Source of the DNA: Pseudoxanthomonas sp. SL93
Lineage (GTDB): Bacteria > Pseudomonadota > Gammaproteobacteria > Xanthomonadales > Xanthomonadaceae
Length of the DNA: 64,000 nt
Direction: 5' to 3'
Assembly: GCF_026625825.1 (NCBI RefSeq)
Contig: NZ_CP113065.1
Coordinates: forward strand, 3,587,501-3,651,500
Shown here in pieces: positions 18,135 to 27,221 of the stretch. The position numbers and the translations under genes were made by a program. The notes below the pieces were generated by a model that saw only the letters and a list, made by a program, of their open reading frames with translations, was not told the origin of the DNA and made no database searches. Every line of letters begins with the position of its first letter. Positions within the stretch are counted from its first letter, which is position 1.

Positions 18135-19482
18135 ACTGGCCATCCGAGCACGTTCCCTGGTCAAATCCTTTCCCATCTACAGCAAGCCTCATCATCGCCT
18201 GCTGCAGATGTTCAGCGGTTCCGCCAGAAAACGATGGTGCGACGAGTTCGTCGCCCTCCGTGGCGTAGACATAGAGGTGCGCTGTGGGGAGACTGTCGGC
18301 ATCGTGGGGCGCAATGGCTCCGGGAAATCGACCTTGCTGCAGGTGATCTGCGGCACGTTGGTACCCAACGAGGGGGAAGTACAGGTCAATGGGCGGGTTG
18401 CCGCGCTTCTCGAATTGGGGGCTGGTTTCAATCCGGAATTCACTGGTCGGGAGAATATCTACCTCAACGGCAGCATTCTGGGCCTTACGCGTGAAGAAGT
18501 GCACGAGCGCTTCGACGATATCGTCGATTTCTCCGAGATCGGCGAGTTCATCGATCAGCCCGTAAAGACTTACTCAAGTGGCATGTACGTTCGCTTGGCA
18601 TTCGCTGTGGCTATCAATGTCACTCCTGACATCCTGATCGTGGACGAGGCGTTGTCGGTGGGTGACGAGGCGTTCCAGCGCAAATGTTTCTCCAGAATAG
18701 AGTCCATTCGCGCCGCGGGAGCCACGGTGCTCTTCGTTTCGCATTCGGCGGGAACAGTGGTGGAACTGTGCGATAGAGCAATATTGCTGGATCACGGCGA
18801 GGTGCTGGCGGTCGGGTCTCCAAAAGAGATCATTTCACAGTACCAGCGCCTGCTGTACGCCCCGGCGGACAAGGTGGCATCAATACGTCAGCAGATCGTG
18901 AGCGGCCAGAAGCTGGTGGGCTCTCCGGAAGTGGATGTTGTCGAAACTGATCTCACGGAGGTGGTGGAACCGGAGAGCGAAGCGTCGCTCGAAGCATACT
19001 GGGATGAAGGGCTTCGTCCGACCAGTACGATCGCGTACGAAAGCCGGGGCGCTGAGATCATGGGTCCGTGCATTGAAACGATCTCCGGACGCCGAGTGAA
19101 TGTCCTTGCCCCAAAGGAGGAGTACGTTTACACCTACCGGGTCAGGTTCGACCAGGGGGTCGCTGGCGTGCGCTGCGGGATGATGATCAAGAGCATAACG
19201 GGTATTGAGGTGGGGGGTGCCGCAACCGCGACGATCCACGATCCGCTTCCGTGGATGGACGCGGGCACTGAAATACTGGTCCGATTTCGTTTCCGCTGCC
19301 TGCTCGCGTCGGGCACTTACTTCCTGAATGCTGGTGTGCTGGGCATGATGGAGGGACTGGAGACGTATCTTGATCGGAGGATCGATGTGGCCATGTTCCG
19401 TGTAATGCCTCGAGAGTCGAGCTTGGCCACGGGGCTGGTGGATCTGGACGTTTCGTCACAGATAATCGCGTCTGACGCGTAG
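18124..19482 (+). CDS. wzt: O-polysaccharide ABC exporter ATPase with carbohydrate-binding C-terminal domain (Wzt)
   Basis: Predicted 452 residues. Residues 1-245 form the ATPase: Walker A GRNGSGKST (62-70), signature TYSSGMYVRLAFA, Walker B DILIVDEALSVGDEAF, and H-loop FVSHSAG. After a linker, residues about 285-440 resemble the Wzt C-terminal beta-sandwich (RVNVLAPKEEYVYTYRVRF, GGAATATIHDPLPWMDAGTE, LASGTYFLNAGVLG). In E. coli O8/O9a and Klebsiella O12 this domain recognises the chemical cap on the finished chain. Its presence implies that this O-polysaccharide carries a terminal modification. Confidence 0.93.
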   Translation: MSSELAIRARSLVKSFPIYSKPHHRLLQMFSGSARKRWCDEFVALRGVDIEVRCGETVGIVGRNGSGKSTLLQVICGTLVPNEGEVQVNGRVAALLELGAGFNPEFTGRENIYLNGSILGLTREEVHERFDDIVDFSEIGEFIDQPVKTYSSGMYVRLAFAVAINVTPDILIVDEALSVGDEAFQRKCFSRIESIRAAGATVLFVSHSAGTVVELCDRAILLDHGEVLAVGSPKEIISQYQRLLYAPADKVASIRQQIVSGQKLVGSPEVDVVETDLTEVVEPESEASLEAYWDEGLRPTSTIAYESRGAEIMGPCIETISGRRVNVLAPKEEYVYTYRVRFDQGVAGVRCGMMIKSITGIEVGGAATATIHDPLPWMDAGTEILVRFRFRCLLASGTYFLNAGVLGMMEGLETYLDRRIDVAMFRVMPRESSLATGLVDLDVSSQIIASDA

Positions 19483-19495
19483 TCCGGGGAAGAAT

Positions 19496-21148
19496 ATGTC
19501 GACAGCGATTATCATCGCGGGTATGCATCGCAGCGGAACTTCCGCCACCACGGGTGCGCTCAGGTTGGCTGGCGTATCGTTGGGTGAGGTGCTGGAACCG
19601 GCTCCTGACAATCCGAAAGGTTACTTTGAGAACCAGCGGGCTGTTGAGATTCACGAGCGACTGCTCGCCGCGCTCGGCAGCAGTTGGGATGATGTGCAGG
19701 CGTTGCCGGAAAACTGGCAGCAAAGCGACGCTGCCACTGTCGCCAAACAGGCGATAGGGCAACTCATCGACAATGAGTTCGCAGATGCGCAACTGTGGGC
19801 TGTCAAGGACCCGCGCATTTGCCGGTTCATCCCTTTGTGGCGTGAAGTCCTTGAGGCGCGCGGCATCAGCGTCGCGGTGCTGTTTGTAGTGCGCCATCCC
19901 GATGAGGTTGCGGCCTCCATAAGTGCGCGCGATGGCTGGCTGGCTCCGTTGGGAAAGTTGCTATGGATGCGCCATGTTTTCGAGGCGGAGGGGTCGACCC
20001 GCGACCTGCCGCGGACGGTGCTCAGCTACGAGAGCTTGCTCCAACGACCGGATACCGCGCTGAGATTGGCGCTGCAGCGCTTGAGCTTGGAAACGACTTT
20101 CGAGCCTGAGAGCGAGTGGCGAGAGAATCTCACTGAGTTCATTGATAAGCGGGACCGGCACCATTCCCGCGATGGTCTAGGTGAAGTCAATGATGAGTTC
20201 TCGGGTCTCCTCGATGCGGTGTACGAAGAGATGAGGGTGCTCGAGGCCAAAGGGGGCGACTGGGAAAGGTTCGAGTCGCTTGCGTCTAGCACTTACGCGT
20301 CGCTGGGCGGCTGGGGACCGTACGTGTCCGCGGTGGCCGCGAAGGCGTCGAAGCACCGTACGCAGGCCTCCGCGCTGGAGATCGAGCTCATCGAGACCCG
20401 GAGCAAGCTTAATGCCCAAGTGAAATGGTCCGAGGGCGCAGTTGTCCGACAGGATGAACTTAGGCTGCAGCTTGAGCGTACCGATGCGAAGGCCAAGGAC
20501 GTCATGGCCGACATGATGGCTTCCCTTGGGGTGCAAGTTACGGCTTTGCGGGAGGCGATTTCTACGGTAAGCGAAGATCGTCGCCGGGTTGCCGAGGAGC
20601 GTGATGCTCTGCTGGTCCACCGTGATGCGTTGAATGCGGATTACGTCATGAGCATCGAGAATATCAATCGCGTAATCCAGGACTGTGTCGCTAACATCGG
20701 TCGACTGGAGGAAAGCAATGCATCTCTCGTTCGCTCCATCAACAGCGAGCGGGCACAGTGGATGGACGAGCGTGAGGTATGGGCTGCAGAGCGCAGCAGG
20801 CTCGCCGAACGGCGCGAAGAGACCGAGTCGGAGCTAAGTAGGCTGAAGAGCGAACTGGAAAGTCAGCAAGCCTTCGGTGCACGACTGGCCTTGGAGCTCA
20901 GCGAGTTCCAAGGCGCGAGGATAGCCCTGCTGCAAAGAAACGCGGAACTGGGCGAAGCAGTCAAGACACTGACCTCGGACATCCATGAAGTGGGTTTTCG
21001 TAATGTCCAGCTCAATGAGGAGCTGCGTGACATGTCGGTTCGCATGGAAGTAATCAATCGCTCACTGTCGTGGCGACTGACGAAGCCGCTCCGAAGCCTT
21101 GGCGCCGTTGTGCGACGCTGGTTCGGAACCGACAACACCACCAACTAA
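19496..21148 (+). CDS. Sulfotransferase fused to a long coiled coil
   Basis: Predicted 550 residues. The N-terminal 1-240 is a PAPS-type sulfotransferase fold: 5'-phosphosulfate loop GMHRSGTS (9-16), KDPR (104-107), and 3'-phosphate motif VVRHPDEVAASI (131-142). From about 280 to 520 the protein is almost continuous heptad-like coiled coil. It ends in a basic amphipathic helix (SLSWRLTKPLRSLGAVVRRW, 523-542) that could sit on the membrane. It lies 13 bases after wzt. The architecture parallels the O-antigen terminator WbdD (modifying enzyme plus coiled-coil ruler plus membrane helix), so a chain-capping sulfotransferase is an attractive inference. The substrate is not known. Confidence 0.85.
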   Translation: MSTAIIIAGMHRSGTSATTGALRLAGVSLGEVLEPAPDNPKGYFENQRAVEIHERLLAALGSSWDDVQALPENWQQSDAATVAKQAIGQLIDNEFADAQLWAVKDPRICRFIPLWREVLEARGISVAVLFVVRHPDEVAASISARDGWLAPLGKLLWMRHVFEAEGSTRDLPRTVLSYESLLQRPDTALRLALQRLSLETTFEPESEWRENLTEFIDKRDRHHSRDGLGEVNDEFSGLLDAVYEEMRVLEAKGGDWERFESLASSTYASLGGWGPYVSAVAAKASKHRTQASALEIELIETRSKLNAQVKWSEGAVVRQDELRLQLERTDAKAKDVMADMMASLGVQVTALREAISTVSEDRRRVAEERDALLVHRDALNADYVMSIENINRVIQDCVANIGRLEESNASLVRSINSERAQWMDEREVWAAERSRLAERREETESELSRLKSELESQQAFGARLALELSEFQGARIALLQRNAELGEAVKTLTSDIHEVGFRNVQLNEELRDMSVRMEVINRSLSWRLTKPLRSLGAVVRRWFGTDNTTN

Positions 21149-21177
21149 TCTACAGACCAGGCATTGGACACACGGCA

Positions 21178-22308
21178 ATGATCTATTACACCTCAATATG
21201 CTCCAACTATCTCCCGAAGGCGATGGCGCTGGCCGAATCGCTCAAGCGGCACAACAGGGACGCCACGTTCGTCCTTTGCCTGGTGGAGCGGGAGATTCCG
21301 GATGTGGCAAAGGGTTTCCCGCATTTCGACGAAATCGTTCTCGCCAAGGATGCAGGTTGGGAGAATTTCGATACGTTCATCTTTCGCCACGCCATTGTGG
21401 AAGCATCCACCGCAGTGAAGCCGCGCTTCATGCAGTACCTGATGGAGCGATTCACCGATAGCGACAAGTTCGTGTATCTGGATCCTGATGTCCTGGTCTA
21501 CGGAGATTTTGTCGAGCTGCGTAGCCTGTTGGATGACAACTCCATAGTGCTGGCGCCGCACCTGCTGCGTCCTGGCAATATCGACATGGAAATCAGCTCG
21601 CTGGCACACGGAAGCTACAACCTGGGGTTTCTGGCCGTTAGCAGAAGCGAAAACGCCCGTTCCTTCGTCAGCTGGTGGGCCGAGCGTCTGTTTCTCTTCT
21701 GTTATGACGACAAGGCGAGGGGGATCTTCACTGACCAGAAATGGATTGACTTGGCTCCTAGCTTCTTCGATGTGCACATCCTGAAGCATCATGGCTACGA
21801 TTTCGCAACCTGGTCGCTGCTGGGGAGCGATCTGCACGCTGCCGGAGACGCCTACGTCGTGAATGGCGATCCCCTGCGCTTCATTCATTTCTCAGGCTTG
21901 GATTCTGGGACGATCGACAAGGCCATCGGTTGGTGGCTCACGGATGAAAACAAGTCCTGCTTCGTCGATCTTTACGAGGAGTACAAGCACAGGCTGGAGG
22001 CGAATGGACAGTCGGAATTGGGGAAGATGCCGTGGTCATACGCGAACTACGACGACGGCAAGTTAATCGCCACGACCACGCGCATTGCATTCCGCGATCC
22101 GGAGCTGTGGCACAAATTCCCGTCGCCATTCTCGGCCAGTGATGCGGAGATCAGCCCGAGGGCTGCGGAACCCGTTTTGCGCACCCATGAAGTGGATCAG
22201 GGCGGCGCCCAGAAGCTGAGCATCATCGACCGTTTTGCTCGCTCCGTCGTGGAAATCGGATTCAGGCCTTCGGTCCTGAAGGCTCTTCGCAAGCTAGTAA
22301 GCGTTTGA
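21178..22308 (+). CDS. GT-A fold glycosyltransferase
   Basis: Predicted 376 residues. The N-terminal MIYYTSICSNYLPKAMALAESLKR and the metal-binding DPD at 102-104 (YLDPDVLVYGDF) resemble GT8-like retaining transferases, followed by a conserved-looking NLGFLAVSRS and DQKWIDLAPSFF region. No membrane segment, so probably cytosolic face of the inner membrane. A start at 21178 avoids overlap with the preceding gene; longer in-frame starts lie within it. Linkage and sugar are not predictable. Confidence 0.8.
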   Translation: MIYYTSICSNYLPKAMALAESLKRHNRDATFVLCLVEREIPDVAKGFPHFDEIVLAKDAGWENFDTFIFRHAIVEASTAVKPRFMQYLMERFTDSDKFVYLDPDVLVYGDFVELRSLLDDNSIVLAPHLLRPGNIDMEISSLAHGSYNLGFLAVSRSENARSFVSWWAERLFLFCYDDKARGIFTDQKWIDLAPSFFDVHILKHHGYDFATWSLLGSDLHAAGDAYVVNGDPLRFIHFSGLDSGTIDKAIGWWLTDENKSCFVDLYEEYKHRLEANGQSELGKMPWSYANYDDGKLIATTTRIAFRDPELWHKFPSPFSASDAEISPRAAEPVLRTHEVDQGGAQKLSIIDRFARSVVEIGFRPSVLKALRKLVSV

Positions 22309-22352
22309 CGCAGCGTAGCTGCAATTGAACGAAGCTGTTGAAAGGGGGTGTT

Positions 22353-23195
22353 GTGTCCAAGGTCTCGATTGTTATTCCGTGTTTCAACGCCGGCGCATTG
22401 CTTGCCGAAGCGATCGATTCCGCATTGAAGCAGACGTACCCCGATCTCGAGATCGTGGTGGTCGACGATGGTTCGACCGATGCGCTGACGCGGGAAATGC
22501 TCGACCATGCGAGCTGGCCGAGGACCCGCATCATCAGGCAGGAGAACGCCGGGCCCGCAGTAGCCAGGAACAGGGCAATTGAAGCGAGCGTCGGCGATTT
22601 CATCCTGCCGCTCGACGCAGATGACACTATCGAGCCGACCTATGTAGAGAAGGCCGTGGCGGCGATGAACGCCGATCCGAATGTGGGTATCGTGTACTGC
22701 AGGGCGATGAGATTCGGCAGCGAGAGTGGGCCCTGGAATCTTCCGCCTTACAACCTGCGCGAGCTGGTGATAGATAACGTTATTTTCGTCACCAGCCTGT
22801 TCCGTCGAGCGGATTGGATCCGAGTGGGAGGCTTCAATCAGTCGCTGCGGTTGGGCGTGGAGGACTACGAGTTCTGGGTTAAGATTGTAGGCCTTGGACG
22901 TGATGTCGTGCAGTTGGATGAGTACCTGTTCAACTACCGTATCCAGCAGACGTCGCGCACCAGCAACTTCTCCGCTGACCGTGCTGCGATGGTTGCCACC
23001 TATGCGCATATATTCCGAGACAATATCGGATTCTATGCGAAGAACGCAGAGTTTATATTCGAGCATCGCTTCGGGCTTTACGATGAACTGGTCCGGTATC
23101 GCGCGCGTTACGGCAATCTGGATCTGTTTTTCGCACGGCATCCCTGGATTCACCGCCTCGCCAAGAAGCTCGGTAGGCTCGTGGGACTGATCTAG
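22353..23195 (+). CDS. Glycosyltransferase family 2
   Basis: Predicted 280 residues. The GT2 nucleotide-binding fold is evident: VSIVIPCFNAG, VVVDDGSTD, NAGPAVARNRAIEAS and the metal motif PLDADD, then the acceptor-side VEDYEFWVKI. The GTG start at 22353 is chosen because AAAGGGGG lies five to twelve bases upstream; an in-frame TTG at 22338 is poorer. It is probably one of the transferases assembling the O-antigen repeat. Confidence 0.88.
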   Translation: MSKVSIVIPCFNAGALLAEAIDSALKQTYPDLEIVVVDDGSTDALTREMLDHASWPRTRIIRQENAGPAVARNRAIEASVGDFILPLDADDTIEPTYVEKAVAAMNADPNVGIVYCRAMRFGSESGPWNLPPYNLRELVIDNVIFVTSLFRRADWIRVGGFNQSLRLGVEDYEFWVKIVGLGRDVVQLDEYLFNYRIQQTSRTSNFSADRAAMVATYAHIFRDNIGFYAKNAEFIFEHRFGLYDELVRYRARYGNLDLFFARHPWIHRLAKKLGRLVGLI

Positions 23196-23282
23196 CGAGT
23201 GTGTACGTTCCGTTGATGATCTTGATCGGCGCGCGGGATATGACCGTTCGCGCCACTGAGTAACCTTGAGGCAATCATTGCT

Positions 23283-23846
23283 ATGTCAAACAAACTGCTT
23301 GGATCTTCGCTTCTGGTTGCGGCCATTTTCTCTGTCGCGGGCTGTCGCGACAGAGCTGCGCCGGAAAATACGTCGTCAAAAACCGCGGCCGAGAGCGCGA
23401 CGGCAACGCCCGAGCCCGCGCCGCCTTCGAACGCGGTGGATGAGGCCAAGACGGCTGCCATGGATGACGCCCGCCTGGCTACGGCAGCCTGGACCCGACA
23501 TGCCTGCAGTCTGGACATGATCGACAATGGTCCGCCCGAAGGGAGCCTGGACAAGGGTATGCCCCACCTGTTCCAGGGCTTCGTGCTCGATCAGAACGGC
23601 ACCGCGGCAGGCGATTTCACGGTGGTCTTCAAGGGCGAGAAGAGCTTCGGTATTCCCGTCTCGACGGGGAAGAATCGCCAGGATGTCGCGGACTTCTTTA
23701 AGAATCCTTCGCTTGCCAGCGCCGGATTCGAGTTCACGAGCACACTTTCACCGATCCCCTCGGGCGACTACAAGGTGCTGTTTCTGATCGATCGTGGCGC
23801 CGAGTTGTTCTTCTGCGAAGCGGGAAAGCAGATTTCGGTCAAGTAA
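23283..23846 (+). CDS. Lipoprotein of unknown function
   Basis: Predicted 187 residues. The N-terminus is a lipoprotein signal (LLVAAIFSVAGC, lipobox VAGC), followed by a Thr/Ala/Pro/Glu-rich linker to about residue 60. The mature domain of about 120 residues has two well-spaced Cys residues (ACSLDM and FFCEAG) that could form a disulfide. I do not recognise the family. Its placement inside the LPS locus suggests an envelope role, but it may be an unrelated passenger. Confidence 0.7.
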   Translation: MSNKLLGSSLLVAAIFSVAGCRDRAAPENTSSKTAAESATATPEPAPPSNAVDEAKTAAMDDARLATAAWTRHACSLDMIDNGPPEGSLDKGMPHLFQGFVLDQNGTAAGDFTVVFKGEKSFGIPVSTGKNRQDVADFFKNPSLASAGFEFTSTLSPIPSGDYKVLFLIDRGAELFFCEAGKQISVK

Positions 23847-23915
23847 CGCACGCAGGGCTGGCCCATAAGCTTGTTGTGGCGCGCACGCGCCACGTAACCC
23901 CGAGATAGGACCGTG

Positions 23916-25298
23916 ATGTCGAAATATCGCGCCAGTGTGCTGTTGATTGCGTTGCTGTTCGCGACCCTTCTCGCGGCCATCCACTCGCCAGGACAGATCT
24001 CTGTTGACAGTGGTATTGCCTTGTACGAGGGCATCGTGGGGCGTGCGGTGGGTTGGGGGCCGACCTTCTTTGCCGCCGTTCTCGCTTGGTTGGGGGGTGG
24101 CATCCTTGGTGCGAGCATCTTTGTCGCACTCAATTGTCTGGTTACCTACGGTCTGCTGGCCGCGCTGCTGACCGTCGGGGTGAGTGCGGGCAAAGTACCT
24201 GTATGGCGGATGTGCATTGCCGTGCTGCTGGCGGCCAATCCGTTGTTCATGTTCTACGTCGGCATCATCTGGAAAGACGTGATGCTGGCGTCGACCGCGG
24301 CATCGGCCGTGGGTCTACTGCTGTTCTCGTTGCGAATGGAGAGGCGCAGTGCGCTTCTTGCTCTGTTCGCCTCCACAATATGCATTGCCATGCTGCCGTT
24401 GCTCAGGCAGCAGGGGATACTGTTGGCAGTGCCGCTTGCGGTGATGTGTGCCTGGGTGATAGCCAGGCGCTTCGAGGGTTCGATGGGCGTACGCGCTGGG
24501 CTGATGGTCGCCTCTCTGGTGCTGACCCTGACAATGAGTGCGGCTTTGTCCAAAGCCGCGGCTCTGCGCGTGACCTCGCTGCCTGCGAGCCCGGTGTCAG
24601 TCGGCTTTCTGACAATCCGCGCCTACGACATCGTTGGCATGGTCGCGTATGCGGAGCCTGGCGATTCATCCGCCTGGACGGGCGCCAGCCCCGTTGCGAT
24701 CCAGAAGATGAAGACCGGCTATAGCCCGCAACGCATAGATACGTTGTGGCACGACGCTGATGTGCGCGGTTATATCAATAGTATGAGCGCTGAGCAGTCA
24801 GCGCAGGTCTGGCGGAACGGCATAAAGCAGGATCCTCAGGCCTATCTCACCCATCGCGCTCGAGCCTTTGAGGCGCTGATAGGTGCGGGCCCCATGACGG
24901 GTTGCGTTCCTGCTTACTGGGGCGTGGCGGCGGTACCGGAGCATCTTTCCGCCTTAGGGGTCGCCGAAGAAATGGATCCACGAGATCGCTTCATCGGCGG
25001 AGAAGTAAAGCTGTTTGAACCCACAATGGTTTTCAGGCATTGGTGGTACGCGGCGCTTCTGCTGATAGCTACCGTTCTGTTGCTCCGTGGCTCTCATTCG
25101 ACGGAACGATGGATTCTGAGAGTGGCCGCACTTGTCGCGTGGCTTTATCTGGGTTCTTTCGTGCCGACAACGATTGCGTGTGATTTCCGCTACCTGTACC
25201 CGGTCAGCTTCCTGTCCACGCTGATCTGCATCTACATGCTGGTGCACCCTCAAGGCAGGCAGGCCGTCAAGGGCGAGGTTGCAACAAGTGCTCAGTGA
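23916..25298 (+). CDS. Polytopic membrane protein, possible GT-C-type (GtrC-like) transferase
   Basis: Predicted 460 residues with about ten hydrophobic segments. An early extracytoplasmic loop carries Asp (HSPGQISVDSGIALYEGIVG), as in lipid-linked-sugar GT-C enzymes. A large hydrophilic loop lies at about 230-350 and is rich in charged residues (KMKTGYSPQRIDTLWHD). There is no clear family signature. The size, the topology and the adjacent GtrB-like and GtrA genes suggest the serotype-specific transferase of a Gtr system. The GTG at 23913 directly precedes the ATG used here. Alternative: an O-antigen polymerase-like protein. Confidence 0.65.
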   Translation: MSKYRASVLLIALLFATLLAAIHSPGQISVDSGIALYEGIVGRAVGWGPTFFAAVLAWLGGGILGASIFVALNCLVTYGLLAALLTVGVSAGKVPVWRMCIAVLLAANPLFMFYVGIIWKDVMLASTAASAVGLLLFSLRMERRSALLALFASTICIAMLPLLRQQGILLAVPLAVMCAWVIARRFEGSMGVRAGLMVASLVLTLTMSAALSKAAALRVTSLPASPVSVGFLTIRAYDIVGMVAYAEPGDSSAWTGASPVAIQKMKTGYSPQRIDTLWHDADVRGYINSMSAEQSAQVWRNGIKQDPQAYLTHRARAFEALIGAGPMTGCVPAYWGVAAVPEHLSALGVAEEMDPRDRFIGGEVKLFEPTMVFRHWWYAALLLIATVLLLRGSHSTERWILRVAALVAWLYLGSFVPTTIACDFRYLYPVSFLSTLICIYMLVHPQGRQAVKGEVATSAQ

Positions 25299-25357
25299 AG
25301 CATGCCTCCCCGGATTCCCGCATGCGGACGCAAACAATAAAGTCGATCGGTGCCAGA

Positions 25358-26365
25358 ATGATTGAGTCACAGCGAATAGCGATAGTCATTCCCTGTTACA
25401 AGGTGCGCAGGCACGTACTCGATGTGATCGCGGCGGTTGGCAGCGAGGTAAGCGCGATTTATTGCGTGGACGATGCGTGTCCCGACAAGAGCGGTGATTT
25501 CATCGAAGAGAATTGCCGCGACGCGCGGGTGCGGGTGATTAGGCACCAAGTGAACCAGGGGGTGGGTGGCGCAACACTGACTGGTTACCAGCTGGCGGTC
25601 AGCGACGGTGCTGCAGTGGTCGTGAAGGTGGATGGTGATGGGCAGATGGATCCGGCCCTGCTGCCATTGTTTGTCGCGCCCATACTTCGCGGGGAGGCTG
25701 ACTACTGCAAGGGCAATCGATTCTGGGATATGGGCGAGATCCGCCAGATGCCGTGGCTCCGCCGTGTCGGGAATCTCGCGCTGTCCTTCATGGCGAAGGC
25801 CTCAACGGGATACTGGGACATATTCGATCCGACGAACGGCTACACTGCCATTCACGCGAACGTCGTAACCAAGCTGCCTGTAGATTCAATCAGCAAGCGA
25901 TATTTTTTCGAGACCGACATCCTGTTTCGTCTTAATACCATCAGGGCAGTCGTCATTGATGTTCCCATGGACGCGAAGTATGGAGACGAGGTCAGCAGCC
26001 TGAAAATCTCGAGTGTGCTGGGGGAGTTCGCGCTGAAGCACGCGAGAAACTTCGGGAAGCGAATTCTTTACAGATACTACCTGCGAGATCTTTCAATCGC
26101 GTCGCTGGAGTTGCTCGCTTCCGTCGCGCTGTTGGGAGCTGGTCTGATCTATGGAGGAGTGCACTGGTGGATGGCGCAGAGTACAGGCCAGCCGGCCGCC
26201 GTTGGGACGGTCGTATTGCCGGCATTGGCCATTATCAGTGGGTTGCAATTCCTCCTGGCATTCCTTGGTTATGATATTGCGAGTGTCCCGCGCAGGCCGA
26301 TCCATCCGTCCTTGATTCCCACTCATCGGCCGGAATTGGCAGCTTCTGTATCCGCAACGCCATGA
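25358..26365 (+). CDS. DPM/GtrB-like polyprenyl-phosphate glycosyltransferase
   Basis: Predicted 335 residues from the ATG at 25358; in-frame starts at 25295 (GTG overlapping the previous stop) and 25322 are possible. Residues 5-220 are a GT2 domain of the dolichyl-phosphate-mannose-synthase type: IAIVIPCYK, CVDDACPDKS, QGVGGATLTGY, and VDGDGQMDP (91-99). The C-terminus has two membrane helices (ELLASVALLGAGLIYGG and PALAIISGLQFLLAFLGYD), the GtrB topology. It would load a sugar onto undecaprenyl phosphate on the cytosolic side. Confidence 0.85.
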   Translation: MIESQRIAIVIPCYKVRRHVLDVIAAVGSEVSAIYCVDDACPDKSGDFIEENCRDARVRVIRHQVNQGVGGATLTGYQLAVSDGAAVVVKVDGDGQMDPALLPLFVAPILRGEADYCKGNRFWDMGEIRQMPWLRRVGNLALSFMAKASTGYWDIFDPTNGYTAIHANVVTKLPVDSISKRYFFETDILFRLNTIRAVVIDVPMDAKYGDEVSSLKISSVLGEFALKHARNFGKRILYRYYLRDLSIASLELLASVALLGAGLIYGGVHWWMAQSTGQPAAVGTVVLPALAIISGLQFLLAFLGYDIASVPRRPIHPSLIPTHRPELAASVSATP

Positions 26366-26372
26366 GGTATGC

Positions 26373-27221
26373 ATGGATTTCCGTCCTACCCAGACAGCGC
26401 ATGATCGGCTCGCAACCTATGCCGGCCTTTTCCAGAAATGTTTTCCCGGCGCGTCGTCGCTTACGCCCGACTATCTGAGTTGGCTGTATGCCGACAATCC
26501 CGCGGGTGACGTGGTCGGATTCGACGCGTGGGATGGCGATAACCTGGCTGCCCACTACGTGTGCGTTCCGGCAAATGCAACCGTGAATGGGCGTCTTTCT
26601 CGGGTTCTTTTGTCGCTCAATACCGCCACCCATCCTGACTATCAGGGCAAGGGGCTGTTTACGAAGCTGGCGGAGGCCACCTATCAGCGAGGGGCAGGCG
26701 ACGGATTCGATGGCGTTTACGGCGTGGCGAATGCCAACTCCACGCCAGGATTCGTTCGCAAACTCGGATTTGAGCTCGTGTCGCCTCTGGATGCGCGGAT
26801 CGGGCTGGGCTCGATAACCCGTGCGGATGCCCGGACAGCCACTCCCAGCTTCGAGCGAGTCTGGGATCCCGAGAGTCTGGCTTGGCGAGTGGCCAATCCC
26901 GCCCGTCCTTACCGGCTGGTTCGCTGCGGGACGGGAAAGATAGGGGCGGAGGCTGCCACGGGAAAGCCTGGCCTCGTTGCCTGGGCGGAGCTCCTGCAGC
27001 AGACGGCAGGGCAGCCATCGCTTGCGGGGGCTTCATTAGCGATGCGTCTGCACCTGGGGCTGCGGCCGCGCCGGGAGTCGCGTGCAGGCGTATGGATCGA
27101 TGTGCCGAGTCGCTTCCGAGCCAGTCCGCTCAATCTGATATTCCGGCCACTGGTAGATGTCTCGGAGAGGATCGACAAGGACAACATCAGTTTGGGGCAG
27201 CTTGATTTCGATGCCTTCTGA
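26373..27221 (+). CDS. GNAT-family N-acyltransferase
   Basis: Predicted 282 residues. The acyl-CoA site is visible in LLSLNTATHPDYQGKGLFTKLAEA (YQGKGLF), followed by GVYGVANANSTPGFVRKLGF, typical of GNAT proteins in polysaccharide clusters. The C-terminal 110 residues look like a second, partial GNAT half with no binding motif. It sits seven bases after the GtrB-like gene and overlaps the PIG-L deacetylase by 11 bases, so the three are likely co-expressed. An N- or O-acyltransferase for a sugar is a reasonable inference. Confidence 0.8.
   Translation: MDFRPTQTAHDRLATYAGLFQKCFPGASSLTPDYLSWLYADNPAGDVVGFDAWDGDNLAAHYVCVPANATVNGRLSRVLLSLNTATHPDYQGKGLFTKLAEATYQRGAGDGFDGVYGVANANSTPGFVRKLGFELVSPLDARIGLGSITRADARTATPSFERVWDPESLAWRVANPARPYRLVRCGTGKIGAEAATGKPGLVAWAELLQQTAGQPSLAGASLAMRLHLGLRPRRESRAGVWIDVPSRFRASPLNLIFRPLVDVSERIDKDNISLGQLDFDAF

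Noticed and set aside
22338..22352. TTG start for the GT2 gene five codons upstream
   Set aside because: The purine-rich AAAGGGGG ribosome site lies after this TTG and is correctly spaced for the GTG at 22353.
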